From UBA1783 sp964449115 (GTDB lineage: Bacteria > Bacillota_I > Bacilli_A > Erysipelotrichales > Erysipelotrichaceae): 39,084 nt of DNA. Below are positions 1 through 9,134 of the stretch, one piece after another. The notes below the pieces were generated by a model that saw only the letters and a program-made list of their open reading frames with translations, was not told where the DNA came from and searched no databases. The stretch's first letter is position 1, and each line of letters opens with the position of its first letter. Position numbers and translations under genes: made by a program. Location: assembly GCA_964449115.1 (NCBI GenBank), contig CAYUXW010000015.1:1-39084 (forward strand). Direction: 5' to 3'.

Positions 1-14
1 TTGTCAACAGTCTG

Positions 15-38
15 AAAGGACTGCGGTCCTTTATTTTT
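15..38 (+). terminator. Intrinsic terminator of a gene upstream of the window
   Basis: A 7-bp stem AAAGGAC (15-21) / GTCCTTT (26-32) with loop TGCG is followed on the plus strand by ATTTTTAT. The T-rich side points to a plus-strand gene ending before the window. It lies just beyond the stop of the minus-strand SIS gene and may act weakly in that direction, but few T residues follow on that side. Nearly the same hairpin recurs at 18961-18983. Confidence 0.6.
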
Positions 39-1158
39 ATGATTTATTTCTTTGTAAATCCAAGTATAAATCACTTCGACTTTTACTGACTACTACATTG
101 GAGTTTCTAAATTCCTTAATATTTGGATGAGGAATATACTTGTTAGTATTTTCAGTCATCAGGTAAGAAAATACCTGTAAGGCAACCAGTTTATAAAGAG
201 GTGAAACCAGTGGGTCAGTCTGTCTACTTGTTCTGATAGTCTTGCTATCATCTAATTTCTTACTGTTAGAGACAGTATAAGTTTTTTTACTGACAATATT
301 GTTGGCAACAGCAACTTCAACGATTCTTTCTGAAGAGAAGGAATCGTTATTGTCAATAAACAGACACAGTGCATCAGGTCCCAGAGCATATATTGGACCG
401 TGCAAGTATTCTTCAACTTCAAATGTTAGAGCACTGATACAGCTCGTTTCAGAAATCTTTAATCCTCCTTCAGTAGCTGTGCCCAGATTTGGTCCACTGC
501 TGATCAGATAGACTCTGGAATTGTTGGTAAAGTCAATAATGTTTTCTTCAAATATTCTGGTACTGTTATTTACCATTTCTGGATGAATTTCCATCGCCAA
601 AAGCATCTGATTTTTGTAGTAATGATATTTTTCTTCAGTTATAGTTTCTTTTCTTAAAGCTGTTTCTAAAGCAAACGACATCAGAAAAGCGGCTAAAGAG
701 ATAACTCCTTTAGTCACAAAGCCTATTTTTTCTTCTCCAGCTTGCCAGTTAACCAGTAAATCACTCAATTCTCTAGCATCGCAATCATCTCTAGCGGTTA
801 AAGAAATAGTTTGTTGACCATCATTTTTCAGTTTCTTTAAACAATCTAAGATGTTTGTTGAACATCCCGATTGAGAGACAGCAATTTTCATCATTTTGTC
901 ATGAAGTTTGTATTCGTGATAACAAAATGTAAATGGAGTGATTAATTTGCATTCACAGTTTAAGACTTCTCTAATAAAATATCGAGCCATTAAACAGCCA
1001 TTATAACTGGAACCACAGGCAATCAGCGCTACACCCTGGTAATCATTATCGATATAATTGTCGACCAATGCTTAAGTAAATTTATAGCTGTTTTCAATAA
1101 TCCTGTTTACTGTTTCAGGGGTTTCTTTAATATAATCCAACATAGTAATTTCATTCAT
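37..1158 (-). pseudogene. SIS-domain phosphosugar isomerase/deglycase, interrupted by in-frame TAA
   Basis: Two SIS domains of the GlmS C-terminal/FrlB/AgaS type: a phosphosugar-binding segment ACGSSYNG, a second segment ISSGPNLGTATEGG and the EEYLHGP motif. The natural start is ATG at 1156-1158, preceded by TTAGGAGGATATTTT. From it the frame reads MNEITMLDYIKETPETVN and onward, a typical N-terminus, but codon 29 is TAA (1072-1074). The same frame then continues without interruption to the stop at 37-39. The longest uninterrupted frame downstream begins at TTG 1066-1068 (343 residues) and has no ribosome binding site. Without the stop the product would be about 373 residues, normal for the family. 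It is last in a minus-strand group after the TraB and M20 genes. The M20 neighbour would fit breakdown of an amino-sugar or Amadori compound, but the substrate cannot be read from sequence. A one-base sequencing error (for example AAA read as TAA) is the main alternative to a real nonsense mutation. Confidence 0.75.
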
Positions 1159-1203
1159 AAAATATCCTCCTAATATTAAAAATAACAATAGAAAAAACTA
1201 TTG

Positions 1204-2469
1204 TTATTTATTTAAGTAATCTAAATATTGCTGATAAGTCATTTTGGGCTCAAAACTGTTAACGATAGTATCAACCAATGTACTTTCAGTCAGCAAATCA
1301 ATAACACTGCTGGCCACAATTTCAGCTTGAACAATATAAACTTCATCCGGATCAGCAATCTGCAGGTTGTTGCCATGAACTCTGCCTTTAAAACCGGTAT
1401 AGCCATATTGAGTAACTGGTTTAAACACGCTCATGTCGCCAACATCACCAGCAGCCACACTCTTTTCATCCCATCTGATATTGTCTTTATCAGCATAGTC
1501 CAACATATTTCTGTAAATCACTTCACTGAGTGGTTTGCTTGGAATAAATGGAAGGTAGCCTGGAATATCTTCAATAATACAGGTTCCAGCAAGTGCCTGG
1601 CTGCAGTGGATGGCCGCATTTGTGACTTTTTCATTTAATTCTAATAAGAAATTCGGATTGATGCTTCTAATATAGCATTCATAGACAACTTCTTCTGGTA
1701 TGGAATTAACTGTATCTCCGCCTTTGGCAATGATGCCATGAACTCTGACCATATCTTCTTCTTTATAGGTTTCTCTTAACATGTTGATGGCATTTAAAAA
1801 TAAAGAACAGATATTTAAGGCATTAATACCTTCATCAGGGCAGACAGCTGCATGAGCTCCCTTTCCAACAAAGGTAATTTTTTTATAGATGAACCCAGCC
1901 AGGGTTGAGTTGACAGAAAAACGATAATTACTGCTGCCAGAGCTGTGTAAATGAATAAACAGATCACAATCATCAAAGAGTTTATCCGCCAGCATATTCT
2001 GTTTGCCAGACAAATATTTGATTTTTCCTTCCCTGATTAATTTTTTGCGATATTCTACATCGGTAAATTCTTCCGCTGGGGTAAAAAATAAAGTAACTTT
2101 ACCTTTTAATTTATCAATCTGCTGATTTAAACTATCTAAAGCCGCCAGCATGATTGCTATCTGGGTGCTATGACCACAAGAGTGAGCAGCATTATCGATC
2201 TTACTGGCATTTGGATGACCGACAGTAGGGATAGCATCTAATTCCGCAATCAAACCAATATGAGGCTTACCACTACCAATAGAAACGGAAAAACCAGTTT
2301 CAAAAAACTCCTTTTCGACCTTAAGGTTGTGTTTACTTAAATATTCAATGATGATTTCTTTGGTTTTAAACTCCTTAAATCCCAATTCAGGACAATTGAA
2401 AAGTTTTTCTCCTAAGGCGATAGTTTCTTCTTTATTCGATTTTATGTAATCCTTAACTATTTGTTTCAT
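1204..2469 (-). CDS. M20-family amidohydrolase (aminoacylase/AbgB-like)
   Basis: A zinc-dependent M20 peptidase/amidohydrolase that hydrolyses an amide bond in an N-acyl amino acid or small peptide, most likely in the cytoplasm since no signal peptide is seen. Visible motifs: AELDAIP (metal Asp), HSCGHS (metal-binding His, where many members read HACGHD), PAEE (catalytic/metal Glu pair), the lid dimerisation domain around residues 190-300 with a GKGAHAA stretch, and a C-terminal RVHGNN near the usual metal His. Length 421 is normal. Start ATG follows AAAGGAGAAAAGC. It sits 11 bp after the TraB gene and 45 bp before the SIS gene, so the three are probably co-transcribed. The exact substrate is not inferable. 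Confidence 0.85.
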   Translation of the reverse strand: MKQIVKDYIKSNKEETIALGEKLFNCPELGFKEFKTKEIIIEYLSKHNLKVEKEFFETGFSVSIGSGKPHIGLIAELDAIPTVGHPNASKIDNAAHSCGHSTQIAIMLAALDSLNQQIDKLKGKVTLFFTPAEEFTDVEYRKKLIREGKIKYLSGKQNMLADKLFDDCDLFIHLHSSGSSNYRFSVNSTLAGFIYKKITFVGKGAHAAVCPDEGINALNICSLFLNAINMLRETYKEEDMVRVHGIIAKGGDTVNSIPEEVVYECYIRSINPNFLLELNEKVTNAAIHCSQALAGTCIIEDIPGYLPFIPSKPLSEVIYRNMLDYADKDNIRWDEKSVAAGDVGDMSVFKPVTQYGYTGFKGRVHGNNLQIADPDEVYIVQAEIVASSVIDLLTESTLVDTIVNSFEPKMTYQQYLDYLNK

Positions 2470-2480
2470 GCTTTTCTCCT

Positions 2481-3650
2481 TTATATTAGATTAAAGATAG
2501 CTTTTACAATATTTAAACCACTGACAAAAGTTCCAATGGTACTGCCTAAATTGGCAAAAACAACTACCAATAATATTCTAGTAACCTTGTTGGTCACAAA
2601 GCCCTTAAAGGTATTTAAATCATTAGACAGATTATCAAAATCAGCAACTGTGGGTTTTAATATTTTAGCTTCTACCAGTCCAGCAAACCAGCCTGCCGCT
2701 AAAAGAGGATTCAGTGAGGTGATAGGGGCTGCCAGAAAGGCTGTTATCATTGATAAAATGTTTCCGCGACAGATTAAGACTCCTAAAGCACTGAGAGAAC
2801 CGTTAATTAAAATCCAACTTTTAAGCTGTTGAAAGCCGATTGATGTGTCGAGTTTAAAACTTGTTAATATTAAGGAAACAATAATTACTGGAATGATCCA
2901 ACCAACTATTTTACTGGATTTTTTCTTTTCAGGAACAACATCATATTGAGCAATATCATAGTCCATAGGGATATATTTAGGAATATTTATCGTATGAGCT
3001 GCACCTAAAATAGCAACTATATTTGTTCCTGGAGCATTTTTTATTTTATGAGCCAGATATTTATCTCTTTCATCAACCAGAACTTCAGTGATGTTAGGGA
3101 ATTCTTTGCTCACTTCATTCAGGGCAGCAGTAAGCATATCTTTCTGCTGAAGGGACTTTAAATCCTCTTCAGTTATTTCTTCATCTTCCAAAACAGAAGT
3201 CAATAACAGGGTAACAAGTTTAAATTTATCGGCAATACTTAGATTGGCCCAAATCCTTTTAAAGGTTATTGAGACATTTCTATCAGCTAAAACTAAATTA
3301 GCATTGAGCTCTTTAGCTTTTTCAATTCCTACCAACATCTCCTGGCCACTTTTTGATCCCAGCTGTTGAGCTATCTTTTTTTGAAAATTAGATAAGATGA
3401 CATTGACCAGCATCATAAAGACCTTTTTTTCCTTGATAATCTTACTTATATCAGTATTACGATAATTGACAGGGTCAATTAAAGAATTGTATCTATCATT
3501 ATCTAATTCAATGCAGATACTATCTGGTTTAATAGCATCAATAGTTTCTCTTGTCAGCTCAGCACTTTCTTTTGATACATGAGCGGTGGGGATCAGAGTT
3601 ATTGTTTTACCCTGATATTCTATTTCTATAAGTTCAACTTTATTTTCCAT
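2481..3650 (-). CDS. TraB-family (TraB/GumN/PrgY) membrane protein
   Basis: The N-terminal ~230 residues form a TraB/PrgY-type domain: LIPTAHVSKESAE near residue 15 and ICIELDNDRY near 45 are the conserved His and Glu/Asp segments, and ILGAAHT near 215 is the conserved GAxH segment. The C-terminal ~140 residues hold about four hydrophobic helices (starting at SKIVGWIIPVIIVSLIL). Family members include the enterococcal pheromone-shutdown protein TraB; a metal-dependent hydrolase or protease role has been proposed, but the function here is unknown. The start has AAAGGTG upstream. First gene of the minus-strand group, divergent from cdaA across a 178-bp gap. A TATAAT on the minus strand at 3671-3676 could be its -10, but I see no good -35. 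Confidence 0.85.
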   Translation of the reverse strand: MENKVELIEIEYQGKTITLIPTAHVSKESAELTRETIDAIKPDSICIELDNDRYNSLIDPVNYRNTDISKIIKEKKVFMMLVNVILSNFQKKIAQQLGSKSGQEMLVGIEKAKELNANLVLADRNVSITFKRIWANLSIADKFKLVTLLLTSVLEDEEITEEDLKSLQQKDMLTAALNEVSKEFPNITEVLVDERDKYLAHKIKNAPGTNIVAILGAAHTINIPKYIPMDYDIAQYDVVPEKKKSSKIVGWIIPVIIVSLILTSFKLDTSIGFQQLKSWILINGSLSALGVLICRGNILSMITAFLAAPITSLNPLLAAGWFAGLVEAKILKPTVADFDNLSNDLNTFKGFVTNKVTRILLVVVFANLGSTIGTFVSGLNIVKAIFNLI

Positions 3651-3715
3651 ATTTTCACACCTTTGTTTATATTATAAACTATATCATTTTCAATTTGTAG
3701 TTGTCTAAAAAATAG

Positions 3716-3789
3716 TATAATATATATGAGTATCAGTGGCTAACACTGTTTTGGTAGTGCTATAAACTGATAATCAAATATGATATAAT
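3716..3789 (+). promoter_or_regulatory. cdaA upstream region: candidate -10 boxes and a nested hairpin
   Basis: TATAAT occurs at 3716-3721 and again at 3784-3789; neither has a strong -35. Between them, TATCAGT (3731-3737) pairs perfectly with ACTGATA (3766-3772), and an inner CACT/AGTG pair nests inside. If transcription starts from the first box, this hairpin lies in the cdaA leader; if from the second, it is upstream DNA and could be an operator. Its function is unknown. Confidence 0.35.
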
Positions 3790-3828
3790 AAATTGAAAAT
3801 AATTAAAGAAAAGAGAGAAGGTGTAGAA

Positions 3829-5022
3829 ATGCATATATCATTAACCTATGAATCAATAATACATTATCTACAAGTCGGAATAGATATTTTAGCAGTATGG
3901 ATTGTTTTAAACTATCTTATTAAGGTTGTCAGAACAAATCAGAAAACAATACAGATTTTCCAAGGAATTTTATTAATTATCATTGTCCAATCAGTTTCCA
4001 AACTTTTAGGACTTACTACCATTGCCTGGTTAGCAGATAATATTGTTTCTTGGGGGTTTTTAGCTATTATCGTTATTTTCCAACCTGAGATTAGATCAAT
4101 TTTAGAAAGATTAGGAAAAAGCAATGCCTTGGCTAGAATTGCCACTTTAACATCAACTGAAAAAGAATCTTTAATTGATGAACTGATGGCGGCTACAGCT
4201 AATCTGACAGCTAGTAAAACTGGTGCCTTGATTACCTTGGAACAGGCTCATTCACTGGAAGATTATGTCAATACTGGAATCAGAATGAATTCATTAGTCA
4301 GTGCAGAGTTAATCTGTTCAATTTTTATGACTACAACTCCTTTACATGATGGGGCTGTAATTATTCAGGGTGATAAATTATCATGTGCATCAGCGTATTT
4401 CCCACCAACAACTATGGATTTACCAGCTAAATATGGGGCAAGACATAGAGCAGCTATTGGTATCAGTGAAATAAGTGATGCTGTTACGATTGTTGTTTCT
4501 GAAGAAACAGGAAGAGTTTCAGTAGCTGAACAGGGCAAATTAATTCAAATGAATGAAAAAAGATTAAGAGCTTATTTAGAGCGTATTGTTTTAAATAAGG
4601 AAAATATATCTGCTGAAAGTAGACCAAGGACAAGCAATGTCTCGGTTTCAATCGATGATCTGGTAAATAAATTTGAAAGAGAATTTGAAAAGTTGGATCA
4701 GGATATTGAAATTGAAAATCAATTGAACAAGATGGATTCTCATGAAATGAAAAATTTCAACACCATCAGTTTTAAAACAATCGATTTTGAAGAAGAAGAC
4801 TATAATGAAGTTGAACCTCCAAAGAAACTGGTAGAAAGTGTAATTTCTTCGACCTTGGCAGCGAATACTGTTGATGAAAATGTTACTGTCAGAAAAGTGG
4901 CTGTACCAAAAGACACCAGCTCAAATACAGGAAATATGAATGTAATCAAAACTACCAGTGTTACTACTGGAACAGATAAGATTGAAAAAACTTCTGAAGA
5001 AGGAGGTAATGAAAATGTCTAA
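3829..5022 (+). CDS. cdaA: Diadenylate cyclase CdaA with long C-terminal tail
   Basis: Makes the second messenger c-di-AMP from two ATP at the membrane. Three N-terminal transmembrane helices (about residues 13-90) precede the DisA_N cyclase domain with the diagnostic DGA (residues 174-176, in PLHDGAVI) and RHR (205-207, in GARHRAAIG) motifs. The reading frame is open back to a TTG at 3793, but ATG 3829 follows GAGAAGG and gives the standard MHISLTYESI start. Unusual: typical CdaA is about 270 residues, whereas this one is 397. The extra ~140 residues after MNEKRLRAYLE are charged and low in complexity, with an acidic middle and a Ser/Thr-rich end. It overlaps cdaR by 8 bp, giving the conserved cdaA-cdaR-glmM operon. 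Confidence 0.93.
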   Translation: MHISLTYESIIHYLQVGIDILAVWIVLNYLIKVVRTNQKTIQIFQGILLIIIVQSVSKLLGLTTIAWLADNIVSWGFLAIIVIFQPEIRSILERLGKSNALARIATLTSTEKESLIDELMAATANLTASKTGALITLEQAHSLEDYVNTGIRMNSLVSAELICSIFMTTTPLHDGAVIIQGDKLSCASAYFPPTTMDLPAKYGARHRAAIGISEISDAVTIVVSEETGRVSVAEQGKLIQMNEKRLRAYLERIVLNKENISAESRPRTSNVSVSIDDLVNKFEREFEKLDQDIEIENQLNKMDSHEMKNFNTISFKTIDFEEEDYNEVEPPKKLVESVISSTLAANTVDENVTVRKVAVPKDTSSNTGNMNVIKTTSVTTGTDKIEKTSEEGGNENV

Positions 5023-6385
5023 AAAAGATAATTTAAGCCCAAATGCAAATCCAAAAGATAAGTTAGAGATAGCTCAAAAAATTGCCGCAAACTCTAAAAA
5101 GGTGGCTAGAACATATGCTTCTTTAGAAAATGCCTTCATCTATTTTTTCAGATGGGTATCTTCTTTTCTGACAAAAGCCTTTTTTAGTAAAAGACTTTCA
5201 AAAATTATTGCTTTAGGTATGGCGATTATTATGTATGTTTCTGTCAATATGTCAGCTAATGATACCTTTGGCGTAACTCAATCAGCTACCTTAACTGATA
5301 TACCGGTTAAGATAATCTATAATTCTGAAATATATGAAATAAGTGGAATTCCTGATACTGTCAATGTCATGATTTCAGGAGCTATCAGTGATATTTCCTT
5401 ACAGAAAGGAAAATTAAACACTGCTGTTACTGCTGATTTATCAGGATTAACAGAAGGAACATATCAGATTAAACTGACTCCAACTAATTTCAGCAGTGAT
5501 TTGTCAGTTAATATTTTAGATACACCAAGAGTAACTGTAACTATTAAAAAGAAAATAACCACGAAATATAATATTTCATATGAATATATCAATAAAAACA
5601 AGATGGACCCTGCCTTTATCCTTTCTAGTGCGACTTTTGATACTACAGAGGTCTTGATTAGAGCTTCGCAGGATACTATCAACTCAATTGCTTTTGTTAA
5701 AGCTTTGATAGATGTTACTGATGTTGATGCCAACTTTACCCGAGAAGCACAAATCGTTGCTTATGATAACAATGGTTTAATTGTAGATTGTGATATTATC
5801 CCTAATGTTGTTACGGTTCACGTTACTGTAACACAACCTACCAAGCAGGTGCCAATAGTTGTCAGACCAATAGGCAAACTGATAGAAGGTTATGCTATTG
5901 ACGAAATAGCTTTAGATAATTCAATTGTAACTATTTCAGCACCTGTTGATATATTGGCTATGATTGATGCTGTCTATATCGATCTGGATGTTTCATCAAT
6001 AACTAAAAATACTGACATTTCAACTACCTTGACAATGCCAAGTGGAGTTATGAAGATGGATATCACCAAAGTAAATATGAAAATAACCATAGATAAGGTT
6101 ACCAGCAAAGTCATAACAGGAGTCAAGGTGGCTTGGGAAAATGTTGACCCTAAGTATAAGCCTAAATTAGTTAATGACAGTGATGCGCTGGTTAATGTAA
6201 TTGTTACAGGAACACTTAGAAACATTGAAACAATTACAGCTGATGATATCTTTGTCACAATCGATTTGAGTAATGTAGTAGTTGGTGTGCAAGAAGTTCC
6301 AATTATTGTTTATGGCGAAAATAGTTTTGTAACCTATGCAATTGAAGATGGTAGAAAGTATGTTCAGGTAGAAATATCTGAATAG
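5015..6385 (+). CDS. cdaR: CdaA regulatory protein CdaR (YbbR domains)
   Basis: A membrane-anchored extracytoplasmic protein that binds CdaA and modulates c-di-AMP synthesis. A cytoplasmic N-terminus of ~60 residues is followed by one transmembrane helix (IIALGMAIIMYVSV, about residues 62-80) and then tandem YbbR repeats rich in beta-strand, marked by repeated VxVT/VxIT strand ends and LSGLTEGTY/LSNVVVGVQEVP turns. The frame extends upstream into cdaA, but AGGAGG at 5001-5006 selects ATG 5015 (8-nt spacing) rather than ATG 5009 (2 nt). Product 456 residues. glmM follows 10 bp later. Confidence 0.92.
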   Translation: MSKKDNLSPNANPKDKLEIAQKIAANSKKVARTYASLENAFIYFFRWVSSFLTKAFFSKRLSKIIALGMAIIMYVSVNMSANDTFGVTQSATLTDIPVKIIYNSEIYEISGIPDTVNVMISGAISDISLQKGKLNTAVTADLSGLTEGTYQIKLTPTNFSSDLSVNILDTPRVTVTIKKKITTKYNISYEYINKNKMDPAFILSSATFDTTEVLIRASQDTINSIAFVKALIDVTDVDANFTREAQIVAYDNNGLIVDCDIIPNVVTVHVTVTQPTKQVPIVVRPIGKLIEGYAIDEIALDNSIVTISAPVDILAMIDAVYIDLDVSSITKNTDISTTLTMPSGVMKMDITKVNMKITIDKVTSKVITGVKVAWENVDPKYKPKLVNDSDALVNVIVTGTLRNIETITADDIFVTIDLSNVVVGVQEVPIIVYGENSFVTYAIEDGRKYVQVEISE

Positions 6386-6395
6386 AGGGTATAGG

Positions 6396-7721
6396 ATGAA
6401 GATTCGTTTTGGAACAGATGGAATTAGAGGAAGAGCTAATGAAAATTTAACCGTGGATATGGCTTATCGCATCGGTAGATATATAGGTAATCGTTTTAAT
6501 AATGGTAAAGCCTTAATTGGCAGAGATACTCGTCTTTCTGGGACGATGTTTGAAAGTGCCTTGGCAGCAGGATTAACAGCTGGTGGCTGTGATGTTTATC
6601 TTTTAAAGGTATGTTCAACACCAAGCTTGGTATTTTTGGTAAGAAAAATGGGATTTGATTGTGGACTGATGATTTCAGCCTCTCATAATCCATACTATGA
6701 TAACGGTATTAAGATAATCTCTGGCCAGGGTACAAAAATAGACAGCAATATAGAAAAAAATATTGAAAAGTATATGTATGATAAAAAAGAGTTGCCATAT
6801 GCTGTTGAAGAAGAAATTGGACAGGTTTTTGATTATCAGGAAGGTATAGAAATTTATCTTGATTATTTAATTAAAGAGTATCCAATTGATTTATCCAAAT
6901 ATAAAATATTAATCGACTGTTCAAATGGTTCAGCAAGTTTTACTGCTGAAAAGGTATTGAAGAAATTAAACTGTCAGGTTGAAACGATTAACAATCAACC
7001 AAATGGAGTTAATATCAATAGAGGTTGTGGTTCAACTCATATAGAGGTTTTAGTTGAAGCTATAAAAAAAGGTAATTATGACTGTGGGTTCAGTTATGAT
7101 GGTGATGCTGATAGAGTAATCGCTGCAGCAGCTGATGGCACAGTAGTTGATGGTGATAAGATTTTATATTGTTGTGGCAAGTATTTAGCTAAAAATGGCA
7201 GACTGAAAGGAAATAAGATTGTTACTACCAAAATGGCCAATTTAGGCTTATTTAAAAAACTGGATCAGTTAAATATCGGATATGAAGAAACTGAGGTTGG
7301 TGATAAATATGTCTATCAAAGTATGGCTGAAAATGGATATATTCTGGGTGGGGAACAGTCTGGACATATTATTTTTTCTGAACATGCATCTACTGGAGAT
7401 GGCTTGCTGACAACATTGGAAATACTCAATGTCATGATAGAGGAAAATAAAACTCTAAATGAATTGACTGATGATTTATTCATCTATCCTCAACTTTTAG
7501 TCAATGTTCCTGTCAAAGATAAGGAAGCCTGTATAAGGGACAGGGAAGTTATGGCTAAATGTGATGAAATAAAAGAAGCTCTTCATGGTGAAGGAAGAGT
7601 TTTAGTCAGAGCAAGTGGAACTGAACCGCTTGTAAGAGTAATGGTTGAAGCAACAACTGATGAAATCTGTCATAAATATGTGGCAGAAATGGTTGATTTT
7701 ATTAAGAGCAAAAATATGTAA
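6396..7721 (+). CDS. glmM: Phosphoglucosamine mutase
   Basis: Converts glucosamine-6-phosphate to glucosamine-1-phosphate, the step leading to UDP-GlcNAc and peptidoglycan. All signature elements are present: FGTDGIRG at the N-terminus, catalytic Ser96 in SASHNP, the Mg-binding DGDADR loop near residue 236, the sugar-binding GGEQSGH, and the phosphate-binding RASGTEPLVRVM near the C-terminus. Length 441 is standard. It is third in the cdaA-cdaR-glmM operon; in other Firmicutes GlmM binds CdaA and inhibits it, linking cell-wall supply to c-di-AMP. The ribosome binding site is GAGGGTATAGG. Confidence 0.97.
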   Translation: MKIRFGTDGIRGRANENLTVDMAYRIGRYIGNRFNNGKALIGRDTRLSGTMFESALAAGLTAGGCDVYLLKVCSTPSLVFLVRKMGFDCGLMISASHNPYYDNGIKIISGQGTKIDSNIEKNIEKYMYDKKELPYAVEEEIGQVFDYQEGIEIYLDYLIKEYPIDLSKYKILIDCSNGSASFTAEKVLKKLNCQVETINNQPNGVNINRGCGSTHIEVLVEAIKKGNYDCGFSYDGDADRVIAAAADGTVVDGDKILYCCGKYLAKNGRLKGNKIVTTKMANLGLFKKLDQLNIGYEETEVGDKYVYQSMAENGYILGGEQSGHIIFSEHASTGDGLLTTLEILNVMIEENKTLNELTDDLFIYPQLLVNVPVKDKEACIRDREVMAKCDEIKEALHGEGRVLVRASGTEPLVRVMVEATTDEICHKYVAEMVDFIKSKNM

Positions 7722-7722
7722 T

Positions 7723-7744
7723 AGCACTACTATCAGTGCTTTTT
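7723..7744 (+). terminator. Short hairpin between glmM and murF, weak terminator/attenuator
   Basis: AGCACT (7723-7728) pairs with AGTGCT (7735-7740) over a 6-nt loop, followed by TTTTTCTT. The 6-bp stem is short, so partial termination is likely; murF could be reached by read-through or have its own promoter. Confidence 0.5.
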
Positions 7745-7764
7745 CTTGTTGAAAGGAATCTTTT

Positions 7765-9132
7765 ATGATTAATTATAGTTTAAAAAAGATAGCTCAAATT
7801 GTTGGTGGAGAACTAATTGGTGATGGAAAGCAGATAATCAGAGGGGTACATTATGATTCAAGACTATTGAAAGAAGATCAGATGTTTGCTCCATTTAAAG
7901 GCGCAAATACTGATGGTCATCTTTTTGTTGAGTCTCTATTTGCTCAAGGTATAAAAGCCAGTTTCTGGCAAAAGGATTGCCAGCTGAAAAAACCTGTAGG
8001 GAATCTGATTATTGTTGAGGATGTTCTAGTTGCTTTGCAGACTTTAGCCAGATATTATCGCTTAACCTTAGATTGTAAGTTTATTGGTATTACTGGCTCT
8101 TCAGGCAAAACATCAACCAAAGATATTGTGGCTGCTGTACTGTCTACAAAGTATCGCACCTTTAAAACAATAGGTAACTACAACAATAAACTTGGAGTTC
8201 CGATAACTTTAATTAATATGGATGATGATGTTGAATGTGCTGTCATTGAAATGGGAATTGATGATTTTGGAATCATGGAAATGCTGGTAAATATGGTAGA
8301 GCCAGATATTACAGTGATTACCAGTATCGGTTTAGCTCATGTCCAGCAATTTTTGACACTTGATAATATTGTTGAGCAAAAATGTTGGATTAATTCCCGT
8401 TTGAAAAAGGATGGCTGCTGCTATTATGCTTATGATTCCTATGGTGTAAATGACCAGCTTAAAAAGATGAGGCTATCCGATAATCAGATTATTTCCTATG
8501 GCTTTGAAAAAGCAAGTGATATTATGGCTTTAAAATATTCTATTGAAGATAAATATACTAACTTTATTGTCAAACACCATCCAGAAACAACTTTTCATCT
8601 GCCAATTTTGGGAAGACATCAGGTTTTAAATGGAATTGCAGCTATAGGAATTGGGGAAAGATTAGGTTTAAGTATTGAAGAAATTCAAACAGGCTTTGAT
8701 AAAATAGAACTGACACCTCATAGAATGCAGGTTAAGATGATTAATGGGGCCATCATTATTGATGATACCTACAATTCAAATCCATCATCACTGGCTGCTT
8801 CTTTAGAAACAGTAATCGATTATAGCGATAAATATAAGAAGATTGTTGTTATCGGTGATATTCTGGAATTAGGTGAAAATTCTTTATATTTACATGCCAA
8901 TATGGCTAATTTGATAGATTTCAGGATGTTTGATAAGATATATCTTGTTGGTCAGCAGATGAAAGCTTTATATGAAAAGCTAAAAGAAGACAATATTTAC
9001 TGCAAACATTACAATAGTGCCTTAGAAACTGCTGATGAAATTAGACAATATTTAACAAAAGGAAATGTGATTTTCTTTAAAGCCAGCAATGGTATGAAGT
9101 TTGCTGGTCTGATAGAAAAACTGGAGGATTAA
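7765..9132 (+). CDS. murF: UDP-MurNAc-tripeptide:D-Ala-D-Ala ligase MurF
   Basis: Adds D-Ala-D-Ala to the UDP-N-acetylmuramoyl tripeptide in the cytoplasm. An N-terminal MurF uridine-binding domain (DSR and FVALKG-like FAPFKG segments) precedes the Mur-ligase ATP-binding loop GITGSSGKTSTKD near residue 110. Further Mur motifs: EMGIDDFGIMEML, a central GRHQVLNGIAAI, and DDTYNSNPSSLAASL. Length 455 is normal. The ribosome binding site is GAAAGGAATC. It precedes ddl by 2 bp, so substrate synthesis (alr, ddl) and use (murF) are in one unit. Confidence 0.96.
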   Translation: MINYSLKKIAQIVGGELIGDGKQIIRGVHYDSRLLKEDQMFAPFKGANTDGHLFVESLFAQGIKASFWQKDCQLKKPVGNLIIVEDVLVALQTLARYYRLTLDCKFIGITGSSGKTSTKDIVAAVLSTKYRTFKTIGNYNNKLGVPITLINMDDDVECAVIEMGIDDFGIMEMLVNMVEPDITVITSIGLAHVQQFLTLDNIVEQKCWINSRLKKDGCCYYAYDSYGVNDQLKKMRLSDNQIISYGFEKASDIMALKYSIEDKYTNFIVKHHPETTFHLPILGRHQVLNGIAAIGIGERLGLSIEEIQTGFDKIELTPHRMQVKMINGAIIIDDTYNSNPSSLAASLETVIDYSDKYKKIVVIGDILELGENSLYLHANMANLIDFRMFDKIYLVGQQMKALYEKLKEDNIYCKHYNSALETADEIRQYLTKGNVIFFKASNGMKFAGLIEKLED

Positions 9133-9134
9133 TT

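Noticed and set aside
1072..1074. Stop-codon recoding (selenocysteine or pyrrolysine) in the SIS gene
   Set aside because: The codon is TAA, not TGA or TAG, and no SECIS-like element or recoding context is visible.
3793..3828. Upstream TTG start for CdaA
   Set aside because: It would begin only a few bases after a TATAAT box and lacks a ribosome binding site; ATG 3829 has both good spacing and the family N-terminus.
5464..6258. Open frames on the minus strand inside cdaR
   Set aside because: They lie opposite a well-supported gene, have no ribosome binding sites and show only hydrophobic low-complexity translations typical of antisense frames.
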